Shown here: positions 1 through 12,189 of the stretch, piece after piece
Layout: each line of letters begins with the position of its first letter
Position numbering within the stretch: the stretch's first letter is position 1
NCBI GenBank assembly: GCA_012295275.1
Contig: CM022673.1
Span: forward strand, 6,015,311 to 6,045,310
From: Chrysomallon squamiferum
Taxonomy: Eukaryota > Mollusca > Gastropoda > Neomphalida > Peltospiridae
DNA: 30,000 nt
Direction: 5' to 3'
The notes under the pieces: model-generated
Database searches by the model: none
What the model was told of the DNA's origin: nothing
The model's input: only the letters and a program-made list of their open reading frames with translations
Program-made: the position numbers and the translations under genes

Positions 1-564
1 TAAAAATGATATATCACTGACAAGTGTATAATAATTCTGTTTACTATCCAGTGGAACATTTAACAGTGGAAAGAAAGGAATAATTCTTGTTTTTCCTTCT
101 TTTAACAAGACACAGCACACATTTTTATCATCTGTCAGACTCCTGTGACATTACAATATGGTCAAAAACAGGATTTAAACTATACCACTGCATTCAGAAT
201 TAACTCCTGTGAAGTGATGGATTATTTTAACTGTACCATTGTTATATATATCCAACAGCAATATCTCAAATTCCACACAAACAATAGTTCACCTGTTTTC
301 TCATTCAAAGAGAAGACATTTAAGTGTCTGCTGATGGATGGTTGTGTTGTCTGTAACAACAATGGTTTAAAAGTTTCCAAAGAATGAATGTATTTAATTA
401 CCTTAGTGGAAAAATAGTTTTTTTGTTTTTCACAACTTGGTCACTATATTTATCTCACATACATATTTAAATTTCTGTTCACAAAGTGTTCATTTGTTCA
501 TAGTAACACATAAAACAACTGACAGTTAGAGAAGCACCTGGATTTCAATACACAAAGTAATTCA

Positions 565-875
565 TTAGTTTCCTGTTTGGATCAGAATACAACACAACTG
601 TTCATCAAACGATATATAAAGTATTTGTTTTCTAATTAGAATAGATACAAAAATATTTGTTCTTTTGCTGGTTATAGATGGTGCTAAATTTCCATACTCA
701 TTTTACTTCCTAATTGGAAAAGAATGAGACACAAATGTTCTTGAAATGATAGATAAAATATCTGGGTTTTTTGATTAGAATAGATCATACTTTTTTTTTT
801 CTGAGCTCATTCCTAAATTTACATACATATTTTCTTTCCTAACTGGAACAGAATCAGACACAACTGTTCTTCCTA
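565..875. repeat. Three degenerate copies of a 130-137 bp repeat
   Basis: Related blocks start at 570 (TTCCTGTTTGGATCAGAATA), 707 (TTCCTAATTGGAAAAGAATG) and 836 (TTCCTAACTGGAACAGAATC). Each is followed by A-ACACAA-TGTTC-T. The spacings are 137 and 129 bp. The last two are preceded by the related AAATTTCCATACTCATTTTA and AAATTTACATACATATTTTC. Function unknown. Confidence 0.75.
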
Positions 876-2819
876 GGATAGTTATATTATCTATTAAACA
901 AATTTTCAAAAAAGAGACACAACTTTCCTTCATACATTACATGTATCATCTACACAACACAGCAGTCCAAATTTTCAGTTGTTTCCTCTTGAAACACAAA
1001 CAGAAAGTCTTATTCTAATGTTGATTTTCAACCTAAGTATTTGCAAGTATATTTAATTTTTGTCAACCATTTTAAACAGAAGGTTATTATTTTTATTTTT
1101 TTATCCATCCAGTTTAGATGTTTGAATCTCCATCAACAAATGATTTCACTCATTTCTTAACTGGAATTTTAAAAACTAAATAAAATCTTTTGCTTTTCAT
1201 CTGCTGTTTATTTGATTTGTTCATATACAGAGTATTCAACTTTTGTTTCTTGGTTCACGTAGAACAAAGAATTATTTCTCCAAATGTTTTGGAGACAGCA
1301 ATTAAATTTCCACATCCAAATTATTCAGCATTTTTCATACCTGAATAAGATCAGTAAATAAATGTCCTTCATAGATTGATCATAACGATCATACATCATC
1401 AGAATCTAAACTTTCATAGTTAAATTATTTCATACTGTAATAGAAGGCACAGTTATGATTCTTAGGTTTGGTTACATCATCAACCAAAACCTAGACATTT
1501 GAATTTCCGCTGTCAAACTATTTTGCTAGCTTCAGAAATGCTCCTAAACAGAACAGAAACAGACATTTCACCAGCTTCACACAAAAATGTCTAACTGAAT
1601 AGTAAAACGTGTGTCACTATTTTCACGACATCTGCTAACCAAGAACCGAAGTTATAAACATTACTTCACCTGTTTCATAACTGAAAAACAAACAAGCAGT
1701 CATCATACCCTGATTATGTTATCTCACCACGAACAAAACACACGGAAGATTTTCAAAAACAGTCACACTCTTCGATGGGCAGCTCAAGAGAAATGATTCG
1801 AGATACAAGATTACACATGAAAATCTTTCTCTCTTCCTGATTATCTTCAACTCATTTCCTCTGAGAGATTTATGTCTCCCCCCCTCTCCACAGATGAAAG
1901 AATACAGTGAGTGTGGCTACACAAGATTAAGCCGCATCTTCTGCAATATATCGCTTTTCAGCCTCTTGTCCTTGTTGAAAACATAGTCTGAATTAATTCC
2001 TGTGAAGTGATGGAGTTTACAGTTTGAAACATTGTTTAATGTTTTTTCCAGTGCTGCAGAAATTAGTTACAAAAGGTTGTCTGTTATATCTTGACTAACA
2101 CACATAATGAGAATTTTTTTTTTTTTCTCCTGGTTTTTAATGATACTGGGTAATATTTTGAGTAATGCTCTAATTTGAGTGTTTCACAGTTTCAAACTTC
2201 ATATCTCCAGGGTTTTTTTTTATAAAACCATTTTGAATATTACACTGTTTCATAATTTATATCACCTGGATTTTAATAAATGTGAATTTTTGTTAGTTCA
2301 ATTCCCTTTAAAGACTAATTCTTCACAGCCCAAGTTAAAGAATGCAAGTGTGGTGATATGAGAAAGAACTTTCTTGTTCAGTTTTAACTCTTGTTGAGGA
2401 TATTTTTTTACTTAATTCATTGTTCTTGGACTTTGTAATAACAAAGATGTCTTAAGACATTTACAAAACAGAACATATTTTCAAAATGCATTTACTGCAG
2501 GTTTTTCACTAATAATAATATTGAAAGTTACATTTGGTCTTTTTTTTCCCCCAAAAAATAACTGAATGTCACTGCCAAAAAGTTTAATATGAAAATTATT
2601 TTGAATTCTTTCCAAGTAATGATCAGTAATCTAGACTGCAATTATTCTTCCTAGACATTTATCTCCTTCAGAATAAAATTGTATTCCAAGAGAACATATG
2701 AAACTTCAAAACTTTATCAAATTCTTCTTAAAAGTAAACATTTCATTAAAAATATATTTTCAAACTGCTTCATTTTTCGTTTATGATTAATAACATATTT
2801 CCCAATAGTGATCTTCCTC

Positions 2820-2841
2820 TTTTTTTTTTTTTTTTTTTTTT
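2820..2841. repeat. Poly(T), 22 bases
   Basis: A pure T run in AT-rich sequence. In channel-sense orientation it is poly(A). No retroposon body or target-site duplication was recognised next to it. Confidence 0.95.
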
Positions 2842-3634
2842 CAAAACAAACACAAGCTGTGAATGAAAATATATGACATTATTTTTTCCCAACAAATCCA
2901 GAATGTAGCCAAAATATTTATTTCATTTACTTCTTTCCAAGAAATTCAAACTGTATTCATCTGCTGACTTCTGTGGACTGAACGAACCAACAGGTCAAAC
3001 TCAGATAAGTAGAAGGAGGGTCTGGCTATTTACCTGATAGAACTGGCTGGATCCAAGCCACTCAAAAACCACCTCGGAAATACAGCAGCAAAAACAACAA
3101 AAACAAAGCATGTCTCAGAGATATAATAATCTGCTAAAAGCTTTCTTTAATAGCCAAGGTTCCAGAAAATAACAAACAGAAAAAAAAAAAAAACAAAAAA
3201 AACCTCTATTAAAATAAATAAAAAGAATCAAAGATAGTATCTCACAGAATGTTGGAAAATAAAGTTTTAAAGGTAAATAAATTGCTATCTTGAATTTTAA
3301 TTAAAAAAAAATTTATGGGTGGGGGTTTGGTGATAAAAAAAAAAAAAAATGTTTTATGGAATTGTGTTACTGTTTATTTTGGAGAGATTTGTTTTAAGGT
3401 TTAAAATGTTTTGTTTTCTTTTAGACTTCTTGATGTTAGTAAAGTCCAGCTAGAAATGAATAAATTCTTTGTTTTTTGTTTTTTTATGATATAAAATCAA
3501 TGTTGCAAGCTATAAGAAAAAGATATTAAAAATGCATAAAATCTTTACATCATTAATAAAAATTTAATATGTTTTTCTGGCAAAATGTGGTTACTACTGA
3601 AATCATTAATGATAATAATGAATGAAAATGATTT

Positions 3635-3636
<2 letters not shown>

Positions 3637-3695
<59 letters not shown>

Positions 3696-3743
3696 TAAAT
3701 AAATAAATAAATAAATAAATATCTAAATAAATAAATAAATAAA
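3637..3743. repeat. (TAA)n then (AAAT)n microsatellite
   Basis: An uninterrupted TAA run from about 3637 to 3692 passes directly into an AAAT run to about 3743 with one CTAA interruption. The minus-strand poly-Ile open frame is a by-product. Confidence 0.97.
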
Positions 3744-4289
3744 ATCAAACTTTTTAAAATTTAGAAACTCCAATATACAAATAAATTGTCATCTCCATTT
3801 TATATTTTTGAAACATTTTTTGTTTTGTTTTTTGAAAATATTTTAACAGAGGTAATCCAACAAAGAAAACTAAGAAAATCTTCACAAGATTTGGAGAAAA
3901 ATCTCAATCACATTTTTCACTTTTTCTTCAGATTCTGATAGATATGATTAAAATATCTCAGAATGATAATGTCATATATATATATCAACATGTCATGTTA
4001 CATAACCACATTCAAAATAATGCTGTTGTGATTATAAAAATTGATGTTTTACAGTGAGGTGGCTGTATAATGAAGAATATCTATATTGACAGCAGCAGGT
4101 ACAGAAACAGAAAACAATGTCTTTGCAATTTTTGTGGTACTTCTAGGTCCACTGGAGATAACTAACTGACTTTATAAAAGATGTGGATCTTTCCATCAGT
4201 TAGCTTAATGGCAGTTGATAAAAAACAGAAATTACACTGACTGAATTTTCCAACATTTTGTTTAGGCTTTTTTTTTTCTAATGTGCCAC

Positions 4290-4770
4290 AGATTAATAGT
4301 TAACTCCCATAAAAACACTCTTCATTTTAAAAAGGAGGAAAATAATACTTCTCTTAAATTAGATATATAAAGTAACTTCCTGTGAAAGACTCCATCCATT
4401 CAAAAAGAAGTTTAAAAATGATTATGAGGCTGATAGAAACTCCATTATGCACGTTTTAATTACATTCACTGGTAACATCCTGCATTATTTTAGGTAGAGT
4501 GTTATTCCTTTAAATGAACTCTCAAACAAGGAAGGTGCAAACCATTATTTTTAATTAACATTTGCATATATTAACTCAATTAGAAACAATCTCAGGATAA
4601 AAAGGAGAACAGTCATGTTTCTTTTTAATTTATGCATAAATTAGCTCTCTTAGAATCACTCTCCACATAAACAAAGGTGCACAATTATGCTTCTGTTTAA
4701 CAAATGCATAAATTAACTCCCTTGGAAACTCTCCATTGAAAAAAAAGGTGTACAATATTCACAGCTGACG
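4290..4770. repeat. Degenerate tandem array, about 72 bp period
   Basis: The best copies begin GCATATATTAACTC (4564), GCATAAATTAGCTC (4634) and GCATAAATTAACTC (4707). Each is followed by TTAGAA or TTGGAA, then ACTCTCC-like sequence and AAGGTGCACAAT-like sequence. Weaker units with TAACTCCCAT and AACTTCCTGTGAAAGACTCC extend to about 4290. TTAACTCCTGTGAAGTGATGG-like blocks also occur alone near 203 and 1990. Confidence 0.65.
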
Positions 4771-5383
4771 ACTCTGTTTAATATTGATGATGAAAGAAAA
4801 CAACAAACACTGAGTTTTCCAATAAAACAAAAATATTTACAATGTCAGAAATCTCAAAAATTGCAACAAAAATGCAACAAGTAATTCCTGGAGAATATCT
4901 AATGTAACAGAACAATATTTACATGACTGTTGGGAATTCCTGGTTTTCTTCCTCTCCCAGTAGAAAAATGGCAGAGATAAAAAAAAAAAAAAAAAAGGAA
5001 GAAAAAGAACCACACCACACATCAAAGATGATGTAGTACGTCTTCAGTAATATTATCTGTTACTAAACACCTCGAAAATTATTTCAGTTCTTGTTAAACA
5101 GAAAAATTAACCATTTTGATTTCTATTACAACAGATTTACAGCATAGGATTTTATTTTTTATAAAATAAAATAAAATAAAAATGTCTTTCTGAGTAAAAT
5201 TCTGCCACTGGTATAGGAGAGATTAACGTACACAATGGCTGTAAAACACAAATAGAATTTCACCAATGGCAACACAAGTATTTTTATGTGATTTTTCTGC
5301 CAGCTGTTGTGAAAGACGCTGCTTTGTTTACAACTGTTCTCCTGAGTGATGAGTCAGGTACAGACTCTGGTCCAGCCCTTGCC

Positions 5384-5470
5384 TGAGTGTGAGAATGTGT
5401 GAGTATGTAGGTGAGTAAGTGTGTGAGTGTGAGAATGTGTGAGTATGTAGGTGAGTAAGTGTGTGAGTGT
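5384..5470. repeat. Two perfect 40-bp tandem copies in a TG-rich tract
   Basis: The segment 5384-5423 is repeated exactly at 5424-5463, followed by the first 7 bases of a third copy. Each copy contains TAGGTGAGTAAGT. TG-rich simple sequence continues to about 5630. The minus-strand His/Thr open frame across it is a repeat artefact. Confidence 0.93.
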
Positions 5471-5925
5471 GTGTTTGCATGTGAGTTTTGGAGTACGTAT
5501 GTGTGTGTATGTGTGAGGACATACGTTTGTGTTAGTATGTCAGTATGGGTGTGTTTCTCTGAGTTTGAGAATATGTCAGCATATAAATTTGTGTCTGTGT
5601 GAGTGTCTGTATAAAAGTGTGTTAGTAATTAAATATATTTGTACTGATATATGTTATTGTTAAAATAACCTCATTGTCGAGTAAACCAAAATAAAATTAT
5701 ACCCTACTTTTGTAAAACGTATTTTCACGTTCTAACCACTGCTCATTGGGAAAGAGCAAGCAAAAAAATAGCAATGGGTTTTGTATTTCCTCTACAATCA
5801 TCACAAAATGTTGTTTATTCTTTTAGATTACATGCATTATAAATTAACATTTAATTATCAATAACATTATAGTATTGTGAAGTCTTCTGAAGCCAAAATT
5901 AATATATTCATTAACCAGTGTGTGT

Positions 5926-6092
5926 AGCAGTGAGAGGGAGAAAGAGAAATGGAAAGAAAGAAGGAATGAAAAAGATAGAAAAAGAAAGAGACTGGAAGAA
6001 ACAGAGAAAGAAAAAGACAAAAACAGAAAGAGAGAAAAAAAGACAGAGGTAGAGAGAGTTAAAGAATAACAGGAAAAGGAAAGACAAAACAA
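5926..6092. repeat. Purine-rich (GA/A) tract
   Basis: About 165 bases of almost uninterrupted purines on the plus strand (AGAGGGAGAAAGAGAAATGG-like). In the sense of the channel transcript it is polypyrimidine. The Ser/Phe/Leu open frame on the minus strand is low complexity and not a gene. Confidence 0.85.
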
Positions 6093-6596
6093 ATTTGTTT
6101 TTTGTATGAGTGAATTAAATTTGAGCCTAACTGATATATATATAAATTATATATGCATATATTAATCTCTTTTCATTTGAAATGAATCATTTTTCAGCAA
6201 CAAAAAACATCAATAGATTTTAAAATCTTCATCCAGATTTTCCTTGTAAAGAATAAACAGCTTAATGCTCTGTGTTGTTATTTAATCTGGTGGAAACAAG
6301 ATAAAATGTTTCACAGATTAGTCTTCATTTAATCACCTAGAAGCAGAACAAAACAAACCTTCACATGGGAGACTTCTAAAACAGAGTTATCTGTCCTTGG
6401 ATAATAATCAATCAAAAGAGAAAATAAAACTTCACTATTGTTTGTCCGCCATCAAGGTTACATAAAGAAAATTGATTTTTATTTTTCCAAAACATCAGAT
6501 TTGTTATCTTAATAATGATTATAAATAGTAATAATCCTTAGGCTAAAATAATAATAATAATAATAAAAAAAAATGATAATACTAAAAAAAGATTAC

Positions 6597-6604
<8 letters not shown>

Positions 6605-6635
<31 letters not shown>
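6605..6635. repeat. Poly(A), 31 bases
   Basis: A pure A run preceded by TAATAATAA repeats at about 6548-6566. No element attached to it could be recognised. Confidence 0.95.
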
Positions 6636-6637
<2 letters not shown>

Positions 6638-8044
6638 AAAGAAAAATAGTTCTGCCATTCAGTCTTAAAAGATAAATTTTGACTGGTTTCTTTTTTAAAA
6701 TCTAATATTTTAAAATAGAAAATAAACACAAGATGGTTCACTTAATTCCACTGACATCTTTCAAAATAAAAGATAAGACCCAGAGCAAGCTTGCTTAAAT
6801 CAGCAATGATATCTTTCTTTTTCAAATTCCATTAACAGATTTAAAAATTAAAAAAATCAAACAGACACACACAAGACAAACTAGCTTGAATACTCGGTGA
6901 TTCCTCTATTGCAAAATCCTTAGTGATTCTTAAAAAATAAAAAATAAAATGTGAGACCTGTGACAGATTTGCTTGAACCCTTAATAATTCGTATTCTGTA
7001 GAATCCAATAAGCCAGTGATTTTTTAAACATAAAACCTTTAACACACATGTATAACCCTTTAAGAATTCATTTCATTTAAAAACAACAACAAAAAGCAAA
7101 AAAAACAACATTATGACTGATACAGGAATGAACAACCCACAATAAAAGAAACTTGTTTCTACTCTGAAAACCCCACATTATCCACTACATGAATGATAAC
7201 TCTCATCAAGATGCAATTTAGCTTTGGAATATTAAGTGCAAAAACTTGTACATAATTTACTGTGTTCACAAAGTCAATAAAACAGTTACTTCAGTGAGTC
7301 TTAAACATTACTCCTTTAACAGTAGATTAGTCCAGCTAGCTTTAACATACACATAGATATGTCAAATATAATCATGTTGTTTGTCTAACAGAAGAAATTA
7401 CTTGGTAATTCTGTTATAGTTCAGTATAATGTAGGTAAGGGTATGTTTTGAATAGGAATTTGTCAGCCTGAAAGAATCACACATTTCTGCTGCATGGTGG
7501 ATGTTTGATTTCTTTTCCTCTCTCTTTTTGTATCTCTGTCTCACTCTCTCATTCCATTTCCTTATCACCATTCTTTTTTTTTTACATACTATTTGGGACA
7601 AGGTATCATCTTTACTATAATTTATAGAAATATCTTGATGCCATCATGATATACTGAACAAATCCTTTTTTCCAACATGAGAACATTTCTTAAAATGAAA
7701 GCATATTCTTTCTCTTTCCTTTTGAATCATATTCTATCTTGCTGCTCTGTCTCTCTATCTCTACCTCTATATCTCTTTTTATCTATCTCTCTCTTCCTCA
7801 ATGAATCTTTTTTCTGACTTGCTTACTCTCTTTCTTTCTTTCTCTCTTCCATCCCACTTAGAACAGCCAGTTATCTGTAACAGCCTGTAGTCTAAAACAG
7901 TAAAGTAATCTAAAGATGTGAAGTTGTTATGTGTTGTTGAAGATTAGTGACAAATTAAAGCTGGCAGTCTGTCAAGTCTGACAGAAATAAACAGATGTGA
8001 AAAACATGTCATGAAAACACACTGCTAATTACAAACACTCGGAC

Positions 8045-8100
8045 CACTTGATTCAGGTGTTACAGACTGCAGGATCGAATCTCCTGGTAGGAGAGAGTGA
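8045..8100 (+). repeat. Possible tRNA-derived (SINE) remnant
   Basis: TTGATTCAGGTGTTACAG resembles a Pol III A box and GGATCGAATCTCC resembles a B box (GWTCRANNC). CAGGA and TCCTG pair around a 7-base loop. The A-to-B spacing is too short for an intact tRNA, so at best this is a decayed or deleted SINE head. Confidence 0.25.
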
Positions 8101-8173
8101 ATTATTTCCATTTCATGTCATAACAGTGTCATAGAACTTGTGCTGACAGTGTCTACCTCTATCCATCCTATTA

Positions 8174-8177
<4 letters not shown>

Positions 8178-8245
<68 letters not shown>

Positions 8246-8247
8246 TC
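8178..8247. repeat. (CT)n microsatellite
   Basis: A pure CT run of about 62 bases followed by CCCTCTC. On the minus strand it gives an Arg/Glu open frame, which is a repeat artefact. Confidence 0.97.
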
Positions 8248-8644
8248 AAAAGCCCTGTTTCCTCTTTCACACACACATTCAGCAGTTCACAACAAACTAC
8301 AGATTTCCAATAATTACACAAACGCTATAAATCAAAATAAATCATAAAACATGTGTTCTGAACACAGCAGAGTGGTGAATAAATCTTCGCAGCAATCAAT
8401 TAATTACAACAGTGTGGGAAAAACAGCACACCAAAATTAATCCCAGAACAATATATAATTAGTTTATTTTCATGTAATCACAGCTGTTAATGTAAGCCAG
8501 AAAAGATATAATACAAATTAAAAGAAGAAAAAAAAAAGGAAGCTTGTAATGAAAAAACCAGAACATTAATGAAAATGATGTGTTTTTCTGTAGTGATGGC
8601 TTTCTTAATTAAATCTGAAATTGTTATTACAGACAGAAAACATC

Positions 8645-9045
8645 TGTATGTGTCTGTGTCAAGTTTGTCTGTATATATATGCATATATGTTTATGTCTGT
8701 GTGTCTGTATGTCTGTCTGTATGTATGTGTGTATATCTGTATGTATGTATGTATGTATGTATGTATGTATGTATGTATATATGTATGTATATATATATAT
8801 GTGTCTGTATGTATGTGTCTATATCTGTATATATATATGTATGTTTATGTCTGTATGTCTGTATGTATGTGTGTATATCTGTATGTATGTATGTATGTAT
8901 GTATGTATGTGTATGTGTTTGTGTATGTGTTTTTATGTATCTTTATTACATATATGTGCATATGTCTTGTCTGTGTTTCTGTGTGTGTGTGTGTGATTCT
9001 TGTATGTATGTAACTGTGTATGTTATGCATACATACATGTGTGAT
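8645..9045. repeat. TATG/TG/TC compound microsatellite
   Basis: A long run of TGTATG, TGTC and ATAT units. All three plus frames are open for a long way and give Cys/Tyr/Val/Met-rich nonsense. A segment near 8700-8770 recurs near 8845-8910, suggesting internal duplication. Confidence 0.97.
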
Positions 9046-9255
9046 AGAGATATCCTTTAGATAAAAGGTGAAATCAGCTTTGGTAATTCTTTCTCTCTCC
9101 TGACAGATAATTAATTAATTTATCTTCTTTTATAACTGACCCAGTACTCATGAATGAGAACTAATTTCTGAACTGCAACCACTACTGGTGATCAAAATGT
9201 AAAGTTTAACATTATTAGTATAAATTTGATAACTTTCAACCACACATACAACCCA

Positions 9256-9257
9256 AG

Positions 9258-9324
<67 letters not shown>

Positions 9325-9383
9325 TTCTACATATGTGAGTTTATGCTTACATGCATGCTCATATACATACAAACTGATGTATG

Positions 9384-9415
<32 letters not shown>

Positions 9416-9416
9416 A
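9256..9416. repeat. (AT)n(TG)n followed by (CA)n, inverted dinucleotide repeats
   Basis: AT run 9258-9274, TG run to about 9320, then CATA and CA repeats at 9383-9414. A further CA run lies at 9538-9558. TG and CA arms about 75 bases apart could pair as a hairpin in RNA or single-stranded DNA. Confidence 0.92.
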
Positions 9417-10268
9417 TTCCAAGTGTGGTATGGTATCTTACATAAAAGTGCACATCTCTCTCAGAGTAAGAAAGATTGCTGACAATAACCAACTCAAACA
9501 ACTTGAAATTAATACTACTGACCTCAATAAATAAACAACACACACACACACACACACATATTTTTTATTATAAGATAAAAGTCTACCTAATTCTTGCATG
9601 ACAGACTAACTCTAACCGAAACACCTGCTGAGGTAATATCTGGCAGTCATCAAAGACAGACACACAGATAAAATTCTGTGTAGTCCTTGTTTCCATTGGA
9701 GCGTGAATTTAACCAGATTACTTCGGTGAAGTAATAAGTACACTGAGTGAAATCAGCAAACAGGTGTGCAGGGGAAGACCTAGTCAGGTGTACAAGGGAG
9801 TAGGCTTCAGATAGATTAATTTAAACAGAAACAAAAAAAAAGTGTAAGAAAAGTCTTGAGGTGAGGTAAAAAAAATTTCTTGTAATATTGCTTTAGGAAA
9901 TGTGTGCAAAATCCATTTATATTTATCACCATCTCTCTTTCTTTCACTCTGTCTCTTCATATATATATCTCTTTAACTCACTTTGTCTTTCTCTCTCTTT
10001 CTCTGACATCTCCACCTCTCTGTTTATATATGAGTAACATTTCTCTCTCTCTCTCTTTCTGTTGCTATTTTTTATAATATTGTTATAATTGTTGAAATTT
10101 TTACTGAATTATCTTGAAGATTTTATGATTTTATTTATTTATTTATAATTATTTGTTTATTATTCTTAACCTTCAGCAGAAGACAGATATCTGGAGGCAG
10201 GAAACAAAATATAGATAACAAAAACAAATTTCAACACAAATACTCTCAGCCACATCTCACTTAACTAC

Positions 10269-10293
10269 AAAAAAAAAAAAAAAAAAAAAAAAA
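10269..10293. repeat. Poly(A), 25 bases
   Basis: A pure A run preceded by TTAACTAC. No attached retroelement was recognised. Confidence 0.95.
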
Positions 10294-10459
10294 TCCTAAA
10301 CAAAATCTACAGGTATTTCATGTTGGCTTTGAATATAGAGAGGAAAAACAAACAGTCTAATTTGTTTTGGCCTAAGATTTCAGCAGACATCTGGAAAATG
10401 CATTTACCAACATGCTGAAAGACAGGAAACAAATGTTTCTCAATGGAATACAGATCATG

Positions 10460-10500
10460 TCAGAGGTAACTGGTTCAATCCACACTGCAGGTTTGAGCAG
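10460..10500 (+). repeat. Possible tRNA-SINE B-box remnant
   Basis: ACTGGTTCAATCCACACTGC fits the Pol III B box (GGTTCRANNCC) and is followed by AGGTTTGAGCAG. From memory this resembles the segment after the B box in tRNA-type SINEs common in cephalopods, but no A box or tail was found. Weak call. Confidence 0.22.
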
Positions 10501-10677
10501 ATGGAATTTATATCACAAGTGATTTCTCTAGATAATTATTTCCAGAATCCTTTTTTTTTTTGTTGTTGTTGTATAGAACCACATGCTAAATTACACCTTC
10601 TTTTTCTCCTTTTTCTTCTTCACCTCCCTAAAAGTTTCATCACCAGTTCTGTTAAACACAGTGACATTACTAACATG

Positions 10678-10799
<122 letters not shown>

Positions 10800-10979
10800 C
10801 TCTCTCTTTAATTCTCTCTCTCTATATATTAATTTGTGTATATATGTGTGTATATGTATGTGTGTGAGTGTTTGTGTGTTTGTATATATGTATATATGTA
10901 TGTATGCATGTATGTATTTGTGTATATTTTTAATGATGCTTAATTGCTTTAAAAAGGAATAAATAAATTTTACTATTAA

Positions 10980-11480
10980 AATACAAAACTGAATTATTCA
11001 ACTATTTAAAATATTTAAATAGTAAACATCAATCTATTAAAAAGCATAAATAATTTATTCAATCAGTTACTTAAAGCTATTAAGATATTGCAGAATTATT
11101 CAACTTTTATTCAAACAATTAAAAAGCATAATTAAATATTCAGTTTGTTATTCAAACTAACTAAAAATATCAATGAATTATTGATAAGTATAACTAAATT
11201 ATTCAGCCAAACATTCGAAGTTAAAAAAAACATAGCTGAAAACAATTATCAGTAATTAAATTTAATAAATGATCAGTAATAAAAATATTAAATGATTTAT
11301 TCAAATTATTAAAAAATAAATCAATGAATTAATCAATCTATTTAAAATCATTATTAAATTATTCAGCAAAACACTGAAAATAATCGCACACTTCAATTAA
11401 TTATTTAAATCATTAGTGAATTAACTGACTAATTATTTATACTATTCAAAAAACAATTTCAATTATAAATTGCTTTAAGG
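10980..11480. repeat. Degenerate AT-rich tandem array, about 50 bp period
   Basis: A recurring AATTATTCA core (GAATTATTCAAC, AAATTATTCAGC) occurs near 10991, 11093, 11147, 11195, 11296 and 11356, so spacings are near 50 or 100. Between cores AAAAAGCATAA and TCAATGAATTA recur. It is strongly diverged, hence old. Confidence 0.55.
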
Positions 11481-11850
11481 ATCATAGCAAAACTAAATGA
11501 GTTGATAGTAGATGTAAGTTTTCATTACAGCATGCTATTTCTAAATGTTATAGGTGACTAATTTAGCAAACAACAAGAACAAAAATGCTTTTTTTTGCAT
11601 TTTAGAAGATGTAGTCAAACAGCCATGTCATAACACAAGACAATTTTTTGCATTCCAAATTAAACCATCATTCAGTGATCAAAACTTTATATTACGTAGA
11701 AAACAAAAACAAAATTGAAGCCTTTCGGTCTTATTCTCAATAGAATTAGAATAAAATCTGGATTATGGAACTTTGATAAAATAGAAAAAAAGAAGACATT
11801 TTGAAATTTCGAAATAGGGATTTTGGAAACTTCAAAATTTCTCCATTGGT

Positions 11851-12189
11851 ATGAAAAAAAGAGAGGAAATCAGAAGTTTGGGAATTTTGAACATTTTGCA
11901 ACAACAGAACATTTTGTGTGAAAATTCAGGAATTTTATATTCAACATTTAAGAATAGGAAAGTTGAAACTGGAGAATTAACAAAAATTTCAAGTATTCCT
12001 GGTTATAATAAGAATTACTGCATACAAATACTGCATGGCCAACAGGCTGAAAATACCACACATACTTTAGATTACTTGAAAAACATAAAAAAAAGATTTT
12101 ATCTTCAACTGAATATGAAAAGATGGGTTATGATTCCTGAATTCCATGAAAGCAGACACCAAATGATTAATGACAGCCATTACAGATAA
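11851..12189 (+). other. Unexplained 112-codon open frame (probably not a gene)
   Basis: This is the longest open frame outside simple repeats. It begins MKKREEIRSLGILN and ends in HQMINDSHYR. No family is recognised; there is no signal peptide, membrane segment or convincing domain. It lies antisense inside the channel intron. The DNA just upstream contains short direct repeats of TTTTGAAA and GGAATTTTGAA. The frame is longer than usual for such AT-rich DNA but could arise by chance. It could also be a fragment of a decayed element. Confidence 0.15.

Noticed and set aside
145-387. 80-codon plus-strand frame
   Set aside because: No recognisable domain, AT-driven composition; overlaps a block repeated near 1990.
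1912-1995. Minus-strand reading after CACTTCACAG with a 27-codon open frame (contains YVFNKDKRLKSDILQKMRL)
   Set aside because: The frame needs phase 1, but the EKVAQ exon ends in phase 0. The in-phase reading stops after 13 codons, and the block is shared with a repeat copy near 200.
3034-3072. 39-nt phase-0 microexon candidate on the minus strand (VVFEWLGSSQFYQ) with a CAG/GTAAAT donor
   Set aside because: The acceptor ends GAG, which is rare. There is no resemblance to ERG at this position (VLSLG expected), and short acceptor/donor pairs are frequent by chance.
8569-9060. 163-codon plus-strand frame rich in Cys, Tyr, Val and Met
   Set aside because: Translation of a TATG/TG microsatellite; all three frames are open.
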